The notes under the pieces are model-generated. The model had not been told where the DNA came from, did no database searches, and worked only from the letters and a program-made list of their open reading frames with translations. This document shows, piece after piece, positions 37,087-45,420 of a DNA stretch of 64,000 bases (positions within the stretch are counted from its first letter, which is position 1; each line of letters opens with the position of its first letter). Made by a program: the position numbers and the translations under genes. The DNA is from Deltaproteobacteria bacterium. Lineage in GTDB: Bacteria > JADJOY01. Location of the stretch: NCBI GenBank assembly GCA_016713535.1, contig JADJOY010000018.1, positions 62,001-126,000 of the forward strand, given 5' to 3'.

Positions 37087-37541
37087 TCAGCGCAGCGGAT
37101 TTGCCTCCTCCCAGAGCTCGTAACGGACATCCATCAAGATTCGCCCGAGCATGTTCTGACCGCAGCCATCACCGCCATCACCCCAATAGGCATCGTTCTC
37201 GGTGTGCTCGACCAGCGTCGCGTCGCCGGTGGCCAGGAGCATCGAACGAAGCTGCGGGTGCTGCTGGAACTTCGCGCGAACGGCTTCGAGCATCACCTCG
37301 ACCTTGACCCGTTCCCAGTCCGCTCGGATCGGGACGTTCCGGTCGCGACCGAGCCGCGCGGCGTCGGCGGGTGTGGGTGCTAGCCGGATGCGGTCTTCGT
37401 GTCCGTGCCGACGAACTTCTGCGCCTGGAAGTAGTGCTCGGAAGTGGGCCAGACCTGCCCTCTCAACGAGATTGGGTAGGGCGCGAAGTTCGAGAATTCG
37501 CCGTAGGCGTCCCGGGTCCGGTAGAAGCGGATGGTCGGCAT
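37087..37541 (-). pseudogene. NADAR-family (YbiA-like) protein, one frameshift
   Basis: Starts MPTIRFYRTRDAYGEFSNFA with PYPISLRGQVWPTSEHYFQA and QKFVGTD, the hallmark EFSNF and WPTSEHYFQAQKF motifs of NADAR/YbiA N-glycosidases. A shift near 37385 leads to DRIRLAPTPADAARLGRDR, then VKVEVMLEAVRAKFQQHPQL, LLATGDATLVEHTENDAYWG and QNMLGRILMDVR, the normal end (about 152 residues). NADAR proteins act on riboflavin intermediates or remove ADP-ribose from guanosine; a role in reversing toxin ADP-ribosylation is possible here but not shown. Confidence 0.85.
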
Positions 37542-37583
37542 CGTGGCTCCCGCGCGAAGTCTCGCCGAGCGCGAGTTTCTCGC

Positions 37584-38515
37584 TCAAGTGCGCGCGCACG
37601 CGCGCGACGATCTCGGCGCGACGGTTTCGAGGATCACGAGCCGCTCCTCGGCCGCGAGCCGCTCCACCAGCGTCTCGGCGGTGGGCCGCCCCGCGACCTC
37701 CTCCACGCCGAGCGCCGCCGCCACGGCGCGCGCGATCTCGCCTCCGTCGGTGAGGCTCGCAAGCTCGATCAGCCACACGCCGTGGGTGAACCGCTCGAGC
37801 AGCTCGCCGCCGAGCTGGACCGCGAGGCGCGTCTTTCCCGCGCCGCCCGCGCCGGTGAGCGTCACCAGGTGCGCGCGCTCCAGCGCCGCCACCACCTCCG
37901 CCATCGTCTTCTCGCGGCCGACGAACTGCGTGAGCTGGACCGGCAGGTTGTTGGGACGCGCGTCGACCGTCTCGAGCGGCGGGAACTCGGCCTCGAGCCC
38001 CGGGGCGAGCAGGTTGTGGATGCGCTCCGGCCGGGTGAGGTCGCGGAGGCGCCGCTCGCCCAGGTCGCGCAGGCTGGCCCCGGGCGGGGGCGCCTCGCGC
38101 ACCAGCTCGCCCGTGGTCTGGGTGAGCAGCACCTGCCCGCCGTGGCCCGCGCTCATGAGCCGCGCCACGCGGTTGAGCAGCGGCCCCACGTAGTCGTCGC
38201 CGCGCTCCTCGGTCTCGCCGGTGTGGAGCGCCATGCGGACGCGGATCGTGGCCTCGCCCCACGGCTCGGCGCGAGTGCACGCTGCGCCTCGATCGCCGCC
38301 GCCACCGCATCCGGCGCCGCCGCGAACGCCACCTGGAACGCGTCGCCGATCATCTTGTACGGATAGCCGCCGTGCGCCGCGAACGCGGCGCGGAGCTGCG
38401 CCTCCTGCCGCGCGTGCGCCTTCTCCATCCACGCCGCGCGACTCTCCCAGAGCCGCGTCGAGCCCTCGATGTCGGTGAACAGGAACGTGACCGTTCCGGT
38501 GGGGCGATCGGTCAT
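37584..38515 (-). pseudogene. Class III adenylyl cyclase-NB-ARC ATPase, frameshifted and truncated
   Basis: The N-terminus TGTVTFLFTDIEGSTRLWES and GGYPYKMIGDAFQVAFAAAP is a class III nucleotide cyclase with both metal-binding Asp residues. A shift near 38255 leads to RVRMALHTGETEERGDDYVG, then FVGREKTMAEVVAALERAHL and LTGAGGAGKTRLAVQLG (Walker A) and a GVWLIELASLTDGGEIARAV segment. The coding frame ends at 37584 after VILETVAPRSS, where the family normally continues with the rest of the ATPase and TPR/DNA-binding domains (about 900 residues). So the gene is a stub of about 310 residues. Cytosolic regulator role inferred from family. Confidence 0.8.
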
Positions 38516-38996
38516 GAGGGCTCCCGCGGGTCCTTCATAGGCGGAATCGGGGCGGGTGGGCAGGCGGGGGGCGCTTGCGGGAGTTCTGGCCGCGCCTCTC
38601 TGTTGAAGGCCGGGCCGACAGATTTGACGGGCAGCGGGTCTTCACGCCCCCGCCTTGAGCTGATCGTATCCGTGTCCGGCGACGATCTCTTCGCGTCCGA
38701 TGCCCTGCACCCCAGGCTGCGCTCAATCCGCATCACGCTGACGTCGCGAAGCTTGACCAGGATTGATTCGCGGCCCGACAATCGCGCGTCCCGCCGGGAT
38801 CATGACAAACCCTAGTCCGAGCTAGAAAAGCGATCCCAACGCGATCCTGAGCAGCAGTAACGCAGGGAGCGCGGCGGGAACACACGAACGAGGGGCTGCG
38901 GGCCGGCTGTCGCAGCCGAGCAGATGGGACCGCTACGAGCGGTAGACGCTGAGCCGGGCGGGTCAGGCTCGACGCTGCGAGTTTAGGAGGAATCGA
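38516..38996 (+). other. Non-coding gap before the nuclease island
   Basis: 481 bp, no supported gene. On the minus strand near 38660-38720 a short frame ends IGREEIVAGHGYDQLKAGA, which looks like a real C-terminus but has no start in frame; it could be the tail of a broken gene. A strong Shine-Dalgarno (AGGAGG) lies at 38981-38990 for the next gene. Confidence 0.4.
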
Positions 38997-39777
38997 ATGC
39001 CATCCGGGAACACTCCGCCCAAGGGCGGTCTCGCCAAGAAGCGCCTGACGATCTCTGGAAGCGTCGCGCGCCGCTTGGGCCGCTATGTCTACGTGTACGT
39101 CGACCCGTTCGACGATTCGGTCTTCTACGTCGGCAAGGGGACGGAAAGCGAGCGCTCGCTCATCTCGACGGACGGGGAAGCTCTCGGTGTGCCGCCCGCA
39201 TCCGGGAGATCCGTGAACAGGGCGCCGAACCCAGGTCGAGGTGCTCGTGGGATCCCGACCGACCGGAGAGGCGCTCCGCATCGAAGCTGCGGCCATCGAC
39301 TTGCTCCGACTTCCAGGTCTGGCGAACCAAGTGCGCGGTGGGGGGACTCGTGTGTTTGGGCGGATGCTCCTCGATCGGCTAGGCGCGATGCTGGCTCGGG
39401 AGAAGGCGCGCATCGTCGAACCCGCGATCCTGATCCGGATCAATCAGCTCTACCGAGCCGGGATGGCGCCGATCGAGCTCTACGACGCCACTCGAGGGGT
39501 GTGGAAGCTCGGTAGGCGGCGCGAGGGCGCGCGGCTCGCTCTTGCGGTCTATGGGGGGCTCGTACAGGAGGTGTACGAGATCAAGGGCTGGTACCCAGCC
39601 GGCAGCACGCTCTCCACCCGGCCGCCCGAGAATCTGCAGGATCCGACCCGATGTGAGTTCGTCGGAAACCTGGCGCCGAGCACGATCCGCCGGAAGTACC
39701 TGAATAAGTCGGTGGTCCACTACTTCGATCCGCCGACTCAAAGCCCGGTCATCTACGTGAACGTGCCGGAGCGATGA
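38997..39777 (+). pseudogene. LEM-3-like GIY-YIG nuclease-domain protein, frameshifted
   Basis: RYVYVYVDPFDDSVFYVGKG is the LEM-3-like GIY-YIG start (YVYxLxDP...FYVGKG). Two indels near 39165-39240 separate it from IREIREQGAEP, then TGEALRIEAAAIDLLRLPGL, ANQVRGGG, the conserved Glu/Asn region. The C-terminal 140 residues (EVYEIKGWYPAGST, STLSTRPPENLQDPTRCEFV, STIRRKYLNKSVVHYF) form a second domain common in these proteins. ATG 38997 follows AGGAGGAATCGA. The nuclease domain cuts DNA branches or phage DNA by analogy. Next gene starts 114 bp downstream and also has a GIY-YIG-type domain. Confidence 0.75.
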
Positions 39778-39890
39778 TTCCGCTCATGGACGCCGGGCGC
39801 GCTCGCGCCGGGCGTCGGCTCGCAATCCCCCCGCGTGCTGTCGAGGCCGACCCCGGCAGGCCTCGGCCGCGCTGCGACGAGACTAACACC

Positions 39891-41808
39891 GTGCTGGAAC
39901 TCCTCACACTCCGCCCCGAAGTCACCGCGCTGGCCGTGCTCGTCGCCATCCTCCTCGTCATGACGGGTGTCTTGCTGTGGCAATGGTCCGCCTCGCGGCG
40001 GCAGACCGAGAGCGCCACCGCAGCCGCTGCGGAGGTCGAGCGCAAGGCAAGGGCGGAGATCACGCGCCTGACCTCCTCGATGCGTGCCCTCGAGGCCTCC
40101 ATCGCTCGGCTCGCGAAGTACGAAGGCGTCGCGGACGCTGCAGCCATGGCCGCTGAGACGATCGCCGACGCCGAGCGAGCCGCTCGCGCCCTGCGAGACG
40201 AGGCGACCAAGGCGCATACGGCGGCCCTGGCGAGAGCGGAGGCGGCGCTCGCCGAGGCGCGAGCGCGCGTCACCGCTCTGCAGAACGAAGCAGAGGCCGC
40301 GATTCGATCGGCAAAGGCCGAGGCCGATCGGATCCGCGCCGACGCTACGAGAGAGGGCAGCGAGGCGAAAGCCAGCGCTCGCGAAGATGCCAAGAGGCTA
40401 CGGGCGAGCGCCGAGGAGCGAGCCAAGGTGTTGGAGGCCGAAGCAGCCAACCTCCTCGCTGACGCTCGTGGGCGGAGCGTCACGATCGTCGCGGAGGCGC
40501 AGGCGAAAGCCGACGCTGTGGCCGGGGACGCGCTTCGGGCGCTGCAGGAGGCCGAGCAACTCGAGCGAACGGTCCAAGCCATGAGGAACACGATTGAGGG
40601 GTATGGGGATCGGTACTTGATTCCGAGCCACACGCTCCTCGACGACGTCGCCGAGGAGTTCGGTCACACGGAGGCGGGTCAGAAGCTCAAGGCCGTCCGC
40701 CATCAGATCCGCCACTCAGTGAATACCGGCCTTGCGGCGTCCTGCGACTACGCTGAGCCCAACCGGCGCGAGACCGCGATCCGCTTCGTAGTCGACGCGT
40801 TCAATGGCAAGGCCGATTCGATTCTCGCCGAGGTCAAGCAGAACAACGCCGGAACGCTTCAGCAGGAGCTTCGAGATGCCTTCGCGCTGGTGAACCACAA
40901 CGGCCGTGCGTTCCGCAACGCTCGGATCACCGACGACTACCTGGCGCTTCGGCTGGAGGAGCTTCACTGGGCGGCGGTAGCGAACGAGCTGCGAGTGCGT
41001 GACCGCGAAGAGCAGCGCCGGATCAAGGAACAGATCCGGGAGGAGGAGAAGGCTCGGAAGGAGTATGAACGGGCGATGCGCGAGGCGGCCCGTGACGAGG
41101 ATGCGCTGCAGAAGGCGATGGAGAAGGCGACTGCGCAACTCGCGAAAGCGAGCGAAGAGCAGAAGGCGCGCTACGAGGCCCAGTTGTTGGAGCTGTCCGC
41201 GAAGCTCAAGGAAGCCGAGGAGCGGAGCAAGCGCGCCCTATCGATGGCCCAGCAGACCAAGCAGGGCCACGTCTACATCATCTCGAACGTCGGCTCCTTC
41301 GGGGAGCACGTGTACAAGATCGGCCTGACGCGACGCCTCGACCCGCTAGACCGGGTGCGAGAGCCTCGGCGACTCGAGTGTCCCGTTCGAATTCGACGTA
41401 CACGCGATGATCTTCGCTGAGGATGCGCCTGCGCTGGAGACCCAGCTCCATCGCCACTTCGTGCTCTCCCAAGTGAACAAGGTCAACTACCGGAAAGAGT
41501 TCTTCCGCGTAGACATCGCGCACATTCGGAAAGAGATCGAAGCACTCGGACTCACCGCCGCATGGACCATGGCTGCCCAAGCACGCGAGTACCGGGAATC
41601 AATCGCGATCGAGAAGCTGATTGCACAGGATCCGGCCGCTCGCGAGGCGTGGTGGCGACGTCAGCTTACGTACGAAGCGCAGATCGTGGCCGGGAATGCC
41701 GAGGCCGAAGCCAGTCCCAGCGCTACAGCGGCCGATGCGGCGGTGGCTCAGGTCCGCTGCGCCGCCGATCCCCCTGGCGGAGCTGAGCGGTGGTCATGCG
41801 GCCGCTGA
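39891..41808 (+). pseudogene. DUF4041/T5orf172 protein: coiled coil plus GIY-YIG-like domain, one frameshift
   Basis: GTG 39891 precedes a membrane helix (VTALAVLVAILLVMTGVLLW) and a long Ala/Glu/Arg-rich coiled coil (residues about 40-215). A globular region follows (IEGYGDRYLIPSHTLLDDVA, YAEPNRRETAIRFVVDAFNG), then a second charged coil (EEQRRIKEQIREEEKARKEY). The C-terminal T5orf172/MUG113 domain begins GHVYIISNVGSFGEHVYKIG LTRRLDPLDRV; an extra C near 41371 breaks the frame, and it resumes as FEFDVHAMIFAEDAPALETQ, LHRHFVLSQVNKVNYRKEFF. Members are often phage- or defence-linked. Total about 635 residues. Confidence 0.82.
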
Positions 41809-41889
41809 GATCACGTGTGGCGCCCACCTGCACCTTGCCGCGGAGTGCGAAGGCGATGTGGTCGATAGCGAGCATGACCGGTCTTGAGC

Positions 41890-41968
41890 GGCCAGTTTGC
41901 TCCGCGAGCGTCTCGGCGGTGGGCCGTCCCGCAACATCCTCCACGCCGAGCGCCCAACGCGTAGCCAC
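41890..41968 (-). pseudogene. Fragment of a cyclase-ATPase-type gene
   Basis: On the minus strand 41909-41962 encodes WALGVEDVAGRPTAETLAE, about 85% identical in DNA over 55 bp to 37672-37730 of the truncated cyclase-ATPase gene (ALGVEEVAGRPTAETL). It is out of context here, next to the end of the T5orf172 gene, and has no flanking ATPase sequence. Confidence 0.6.
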
Positions 41969-41983
41969 AGGAGGCAGTGCGAA

Positions 41984-42949
41984 TCAACGGCCCTCCCCGT
42001 GCGCAACCACGGGAGGGGCTAGCTGAGCGTCAGTTCGATTCTTGATTCCGAACGGAACATGAACCATCGCGCCGTAACGACTGCCGGCTTCAAGATGGAT
42101 CAGCTGGTCATCGAAGAAAATATGAGGCTTGAAGGCCTTCAAAATGCGAGTCTTGTCAATACCGCCAAGAAAAAAGGTCTCGTCAGGCTGGACGTTCCAT
42201 TCTCGAAAGGTTGTAACAACCCGTTCGTGAGATGGAGCGTTGCGTGCCGTGATCACTGCAATTCTAACCGCTGGAGTTTCTTCCCGACGTCGCCTCACTG
42301 ATTCGTCGTTCTGTAGCGCAGCCAGTCCCTGAAAGAGTCGATGTAGAGGACCAGGGCGGCGCGGGACCGCGGCTTGCTCGACCTCGGCAGCATGAAAAGC
42401 ATGAATGTCTTGAGTCTCGTGAAAAACCGCCTCCGCGGAGTCGTCCGCGAGAACTGCATCGAAGTCAAACGCAACGCGGAGTTCTTTGTCCCGGAGATCG
42501 TCGTCGAATGGTGAGCCGAGCACCAACCCGGCAGCATGCCCGGCCGCGATCGCTGCTCTGACGTTCTCTACGTTCCCTGAAAGCAACAGGCTTGCATTAA
42601 ACGACTCCATGTAGGAATGAGGGGCCTTGCCGTTTAGGAAGGCGCCTCGCGAGATATCAAGCCCATGATGCTCTATGCTCTTGAAAACACGAAGGCCTGT
42701 GTCGGGGTCGTTGTGTGATAGGAGGACTACTTCTACCGGGCATTCCTTGGACCCTGTATTCAGCGACAGAAGTCGGCGGACAAACGGAAACGCCACGCCC
42801 GGCGCGAACGGAATCCCTTCGTTGGTGCGCTGGTGGCGTCTGTACTCGTCGAGTCCCTTTCGTTTGAAGATGTCATCGGATTCGGCGAGATCAAAAAGAG
42901 CCGTAGACGCCACCGCGATGACGAGCTTGTCGTCTATCGGAAATGGCAC
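41984..42949 (-). CDS. Cytosolic 5'-nucleotidase (cN-I / NT5C1-type)
   Basis: A 321-residue protein: KLVIAVASTALFDLAESDDI, EGIPFAPGVAFPFVRRLLSL, then VEVVLLSHNDPDTGLRVFKS, IEHHGLDISRGAFLNGKAPH and FNASLLLSGNVENVRAAIAA, all in the order of the NT5C1 family; RVAFDFDAVLADDSAEAVFH carries the HAD-like DxD nucleophile. It removes phosphate from AMP/IMP or other nucleoside monophosphates. Start ATG 42949. GC content is clearly lower than in core genes; as in NT5C1 neighbours of nuclease islands, it might deplete nucleotides. Intact frame amid broken neighbours. Confidence 0.9.
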   Translation of the reverse strand: MPFPIDDKLVIAVASTALFDLAESDDIFKRKGLDEYRRHQRTNEGIPFAPGVAFPFVRRLLSLNTGSKECPVEVVLLSHNDPDTGLRVFKSIEHHGLDISRGAFLNGKAPHSYMESFNASLLLSGNVENVRAAIAAGHAAGLVLGSPFDDDLRDKELRVAFDFDAVLADDSAEAVFHETQDIHAFHAAEVEQAAVPRRPGPLHRLFQGLAALQNDESVRRRREETPAVRIAVITARNAPSHERVVTTFREWNVQPDETFFLGGIDKTRILKAFKPHIFFDDQLIHLEAGSRYGAMVHVPFGIKNRTDAQLAPPVVAHGEGR

Positions 42950-43163
42950 GAGCAGTTGTCCTTCATCGGGAAACCCCTCTCCAGGTGAGTGCTAGCGCCC
43001 GACTTCAGGGCTAGGTGCCTGTCACGTGCATCCATCGCAGAACGCGCTCCGTTACCACGAACCAGATGCGGATAATCTCTAGGATCAGTTGAGCGCTTTT
43101 CGGGCGCAAGAGCCAGTTCGTGCAGGCGGCCCACGAACCGCTCCGCATGCGAGTTTTCCTTGA
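42950..43163 (-). other. Non-coding gap
   Basis: 214 bp of lower-GC sequence with only short, unconvincing frames (for example LRPKSAQLILEIIRIWFVVT near 43060). It may hold the end of a decayed gene; nothing can be assigned. Confidence 0.35.
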
Positions 43164-43854
43164 CTACGCGATTTTGGGATCGAACATCGTCCGCAGCGTG
43201 CTCTTGTGGGTGTGCCAGTACTGCAGGCACTTGCAAGTCGTGCTGCACTTCCGCTTCTCTATCGGGACACTAATCCCCGCGTCTTGCATCGCCGAACGAA
43301 GGGCGCCTAGCGCGCCAGGCTGTATGCATCCGCGCCTTCGATGCGGGCGTCGGGATCATCGAGAACTACCTTGCGAAGGTGGCGGCCAAAGGGAAGCGCA
43401 CCGCCTGAATGACGTAGTACAACCATTTGATCAAATCGTCCTTTCACAAATGTCGCTTGTAGATCCGATTTGTTCTGAAACCATCGTTCCTTGTTCGAGC
43501 GATCAGCCCATTTGCTAGGATTCAATTTGGTAACCCACAGGCGCCCCGTCGCGTTCCGGTTGATAACGCTGAGGTCAAAGACGAAAAGTACAGGACCGTA
43601 CAAATTTGCGGTGCTTGCGCGGTTGCGAATGTCGACCGATCGACAAACACATCGAACCAAACGCTGTAGCGCCGGTCGCTGTCATCAGTGTACTGGGGTG
43701 TCTGCGCGAGGCCGAGGCGTTCTACGTTGCCGCGAGATAGAAGTGACCGGCGTCGGATGAATTGACAGGCAGTGAGAACGCTGTTCGCGTGATGCAAAGA
43801 ATGAACTGCTTTACCCGACAGAGTTTCGAAGACATGGGCGGATGGAATGTCCAT
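43164..43854 (-). pseudogene. Uncharacterised accessory protein, two frameshifts
   Basis: Starts MDIPSAHVFETLSGKAVHSL, then HHANSVLTACQFIRRRSLLS RGNVERLGLAQTPQ and DSDRRYSVWFDVFVD; a shift near 43635 gives SVDIRNRASTANLYGPVLFV, FDLSVINRNATGRLWVTKLN, KSDLQATFVKGRFDQMVVLR, and a second shift near 43315 gives ALRSAMQDAGISVPIEKRKC ending HTHKSTLRTMFDPKIA. About 230 residues. The conserved-looking HHANSV..LLSR and VWFDVF segments and a C-terminal Cys/His knuckle (KCSTTCKCLQYWHTH) suggest an enzyme. A loose resemblance to DarT-type ADP-ribosyltransferase N-termini (H...GLLSR) is hypothesis only. Confidence 0.5.
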
Positions 43855-44025
43855 TCAACGCTTTCGTGTTCGAGATAATCGATTTAGTGAGGTGTCGGTT
43901 TTGGATGCGGGATCCTTCAGTTGATGAGTCGAACGCAGAGATGGGTAGCGTCTGGTTGTGTTGTAGAGTCCTGGGAGAGCAGGTCGGATGCCGCTTGCTG
44001 CAGACGCTAGCTCGACGGACCTGCG

Positions 44026-44760
44026 TCAAGGGCATATCAGCACCCTCACTGTGATGCCGTCGGCCTGCCGCGATAGGTCGGTTTCAATCCCTCGAGGGTT
44101 GCCGATGAGTCCCTCCGGGTCGTAGACGAAGCAGACTAGAACACGGCAATCCGGGTGGCCCTGGTACCGTGCAATATCCTCGATCAACTGACCGCCCACC
44201 TCAGCGGCACCAAGCCCAGCGCGCGTCTTCTTGCACTCAACTATGAGTTGCTCAGCTTTGAGCAAAAAATCGGCCCTGGTATTCCGGCCGGCATAGCTTG
44301 GGACGTACTCCTCCTTGCGGACGTCATCGAAATGCAACCGCAAAAGAGCGTGAAGAAGGTCTTGAACATCGTACTCATCTGTCACATCGAGGGTGGGACG
44401 CTTGCCGTATCGGTCGCGCAACTGGCGCGCGGCAATGTGATATCGATCGCAGAGACGTTCCACCACCTGAAGAGCGTTGACCTCGGGTTCAACTGTGCCG
44501 AAGACTTCGAGTTCCTCGGCAGCCGTTCGGAGAAGATTCGAGACCTGTTCGCGTCCGCGGACCCATGCTCTGTGCTTGAGATCCTCACTGCTGACCATCG
44601 ACCAGAAAGAGATGCCTGCTAACTTCGGAAGATAGTCGGATGCGCTGCCGAAGGTCTTGCGTAGGATCATGTCGGCTCGCCTCACCAAGAGATCTCTAGC
44701 CCTTTCCGGCTCCGAATTCGAGATCGTCGGCTGCCGTGGCAAGCTGGAGTAGCAGGTCAC
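44026..44760 (-). CDS. DpnII/MboI-like restriction-endonuclease-domain protein
   Basis: A 244-residue protein. The C-terminal half (TDEYDVQDLLHALLRLHFDD, VRKEEYVPSYAGRNTRADFL, LIVECKKTRAGLGAAEVGGQ, DIARYQGHPDCRVLVCFVYD) matches the REase_DpnII-MboI domain; D (RADFL) and ECKK give the PD-(D/E)xK catalytic set. The N-terminal 100 residues are helical. In another frame just upstream is LQLATAADDLEFGAG, the usual start of this family, so a single indel near 44700 probably shortens the N-terminus; GTG 44760 is used here. It is the last gene of the accessory island and probably a stand-alone nuclease or anti-mobile-element protein. Confidence 0.85.
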   Translation of the reverse strand: MTCYSSLPRQPTISNSEPERARDLLVRRADMILRKTFGSASDYLPKLAGISFWSMVSSEDLKHRAWVRGREQVSNLLRTAAEELEVFGTVEPEVNALQVVERLCDRYHIAARQLRDRYGKRPTLDVTDEYDVQDLLHALLRLHFDDVRKEEYVPSYAGRNTRADFLLKAEQLIVECKKTRAGLGAAEVGGQLIEDIARYQGHPDCRVLVCFVYDPEGLIGNPRGIETDLSRQADGITVRVLICP

Positions 44761-44829
44761 GCACTTCCCACCCTACGAGTCTGCCCAATCGTTCAATCTA
44801 CGGATCACAGGGGTTCACCGTATAAGCCG

Positions 44830-45420
44830 GGGTTAGTCTGCATATCGGGGATTCTGCCTTGAGGCCCGGAACATGCGCAAGTATTTGCCGTGCAGCGGAT
44901 TCTCAGGGGCGACTAGTGTCGAGTTTGGGCGAAGCCTGGTATCGGGACCAGGGTCGCGAGTTCGAGGTGGGGGACGCTCAATGCGCTCGATCGGGCTGGG
45001 AAGGAGGGCGGAGAGAATCCGCAGCCTTGGCGTCTGCCGAGTTGGTGGGCGCGCGGGGGCGGGCCGTTCGGCGGGTCAGGTGCAGAAACGGACGGGTGCC
45101 GAGTGAACGGCCCGATACGACCGGGCGGCAGTGACGGCGAGAGTGGGTTGAAATGCGTGCGTTGTGGGGATCGGGCGGTCGGGCGCCTGGGGCCTCGGTC
45201 CCGCGGGTGGAATTTGGGGTTTGTGCGCGTAAGGTCCGCTTGGCGGTGGGCGCACCGCCCGGGAGGCGGTCCCTCCGATCGGGAGGGAGGAGCAGTGGCG
45301 CGGCGGGTCGGCGGAGCGGTCCGTGCGGGGGTGCGCGGCGGCTGGGGCTATCTGTATCATCGCTCGACGGAGCCGAGTCGAGCCGTAAGGAAGTTCTCTC
45401 ACGAAGGGCAGGGGACCGAG
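44830..45420 (+). other. Non-coding, G-skewed gap
   Basis: About 590 bp with strongly G-biased + strand (long GGG-rich runs) and no convincing gene; frames found are low-complexity Arg/Gly. It separates the AT-richer island from the large secreted-protein gene. Confidence 0.4.

Noticed and set aside
44859-45420. Genes in the G-skewed gap
   Set aside because: Frames are Arg/Gly-rich products of base skew with no domain signature.
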